The notes beneath the pieces were generated by a model. It did no database searches. It was given only the letters and a program-made list of their open reading frames with translations, and was not told the DNA's origin. Position numbers and translations under genes: made by a program. A DNA stretch of 5,971 bases from an uncultured Lachnospiraceae bacterium (GTDB lineage: Bacteria; Bacillota; Clostridia; Lachnospirales; Lachnospiraceae), in the NCBI GenBank assembly GCA_947175845.1, contig CAMWOK010000199.1, positions 1 through 5,971 on the forward strand, written 5' to 3'. This document shows, piece by piece, positions 5,672 through 5,971 of this stretch (position 1 is the stretch's first letter; each line of letters begins with the position of its first letter).

Positions 5672-5911
5672 TCAGCGGTAGTCATACAAGGTCTGTGCGA
5701 TCAGAGCAGCGTGTTCTGGCGGGATGTCGTCCAGTATAAGTTTCTGGACAGCAGTTCCAATGGCAAATTCATAGCTGCGTATTGTGTATTTGGGGTCGGG
5801 GACGGTGGTGCCGCGCGTGCCCAGCAGGGGATGGCCTCCGGGTGAAAAGCAGAGATATACAGTATTTACATCCCTCACTGTGTTTGTGACAGCCACGACA
5901 CGAGTCCACAT
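5672..5911 (-). CDS. Small hypothetical protein, probably frameshifted near its 5' end
   Basis: The frame encodes 79 residues with no domain I can name. The C-terminal two-thirds looks like genuine protein (FSPGGHPLLG; VPDPKYTIRSYEFAIGTAVQ; IPPEHAALIAQTLYDYR), and the stop lies 6 bases before a good leftward terminator, supporting a real expressed gene. The N-terminus is doubtful: the ATG at 5911 has no proper ribosome site and MWTRVVAVTNTVRDV looks unlike the rest. In another frame, from an ATG at 5933, the same DNA encodes a cysteine-rich stretch described as the next feature. Joining the two frames requires skipping one base and would give about 86 residues. The gene may therefore be a pseudogene, contain a sequencing error, or use programmed frameshifting. 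All upstream frames close before the window end, so the gene is not merely cut off here. Confidence 0.5.
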   Translation of the reverse strand: MWTRVVAVTNTVRDVNTVYLCFSPGGHPLLGTRGTTVPDPKYTIRSYEFAIGTAVQKLILDDIPPEHAALIAQTLYDYR

Positions 5912-5933
5912 TGCCGTAGCGACAGCCTTTCAT
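5859..5933 (-). other. Cysteine-rich N-terminal segment in the alternate frame (possible zinc-binding start of the small gene)
   Basis: Starting at ATG 5933 on the minus strand, the first 25 codons read with cysteines at positions 4, 12, 15, 22 and 25: MKGC, then SCRGC, then GCKYC. Two CxxC knuckles six residues apart resemble a small zinc-binding module. Beyond this the frame degenerates into a Pro/Arg/His-rich stretch and stops at 5769, while the neighbouring frame becomes protein-like. The ATG lies about 20 bases downstream of a possible transcription start, but no Shine-Dalgarno sequence is evident. Confidence 0.4.
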
Positions 5934-5959
5934 CAGCACATTTTGGAAAATAATCCCTA

Positions 5960-5965
5960 TTTATA
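5960..5965 (-). promoter_or_regulatory. Possible -10 element for the small leftward gene
   Basis: On the minus strand TATAAA lies in an AT-rich stretch about 27 bases before the ATG at 5933. The -35 would fall outside the window, so this is tentative. Confidence 0.3.
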
Positions 5966-5971
5966 TTTTAC

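Overview
The window looks like chromosomal DNA from a low-GC-lineage Firmicute of the class Clostridia, most likely a gut Lachnospiraceae-type genome. The coding DNA is moderately GC-rich. Strong AGGAGG-type ribosome sites and canonical TTGACA/TATAAT promoters are present, and the gene families (HTH-Uma2 fusion, GHKL-type sensor kinase) are typical of that group. The taxonomic call is inference. No rRNA, tRNA, CRISPR array, IS element or phage module is visible.

Layout. Positions 3-458 (+) hold the 3' part of a chromate-transporter (CHR) family membrane protein. It meets head-on a class I SAM-dependent methyltransferase (459-1190, -) with no base between the two stop codons. Positions 1191-1489 are a divergent regulatory region. 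It holds a near-consensus promoter for the methyltransferase and a near-consensus promoter for a rightward cluster, the latter overlaid by phased AAACGG direct repeats. The rightward cluster is an HTH-Uma2 putative nuclease (1490-2272), a short DprA/Smf-like Rossmann (SLOG-type) protein (2273-3022, directly abutting) and a 357-residue soluble protein I do not recognise (3067-4140). An AT-rich gap (4141-4298) carries an extended -10 promoter for a multi-pass GHKL sensor histidine kinase (4299-5591), which has no response regulator next to it. A strong bidirectional hairpin (5626-5665) separates the kinase from a small leftward gene (5672-5911). That small gene appears to have its natural, cysteine-rich N-terminus in another frame (from 5933), which suggests a frameshift.

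How the genes may work together. The most system-like part is the three-gene cluster 1490-4140: a DNA-binding/nuclease-fold protein, a DNA-processing-type SLOG protein and a novel partner, with repeats over the promoter that could serve as an operator for the HTH protein. A role in DNA processing or genome conflict is a hypothesis only. The other genes (transporter, methyltransferase, orphan kinase) look like separate transcription units.
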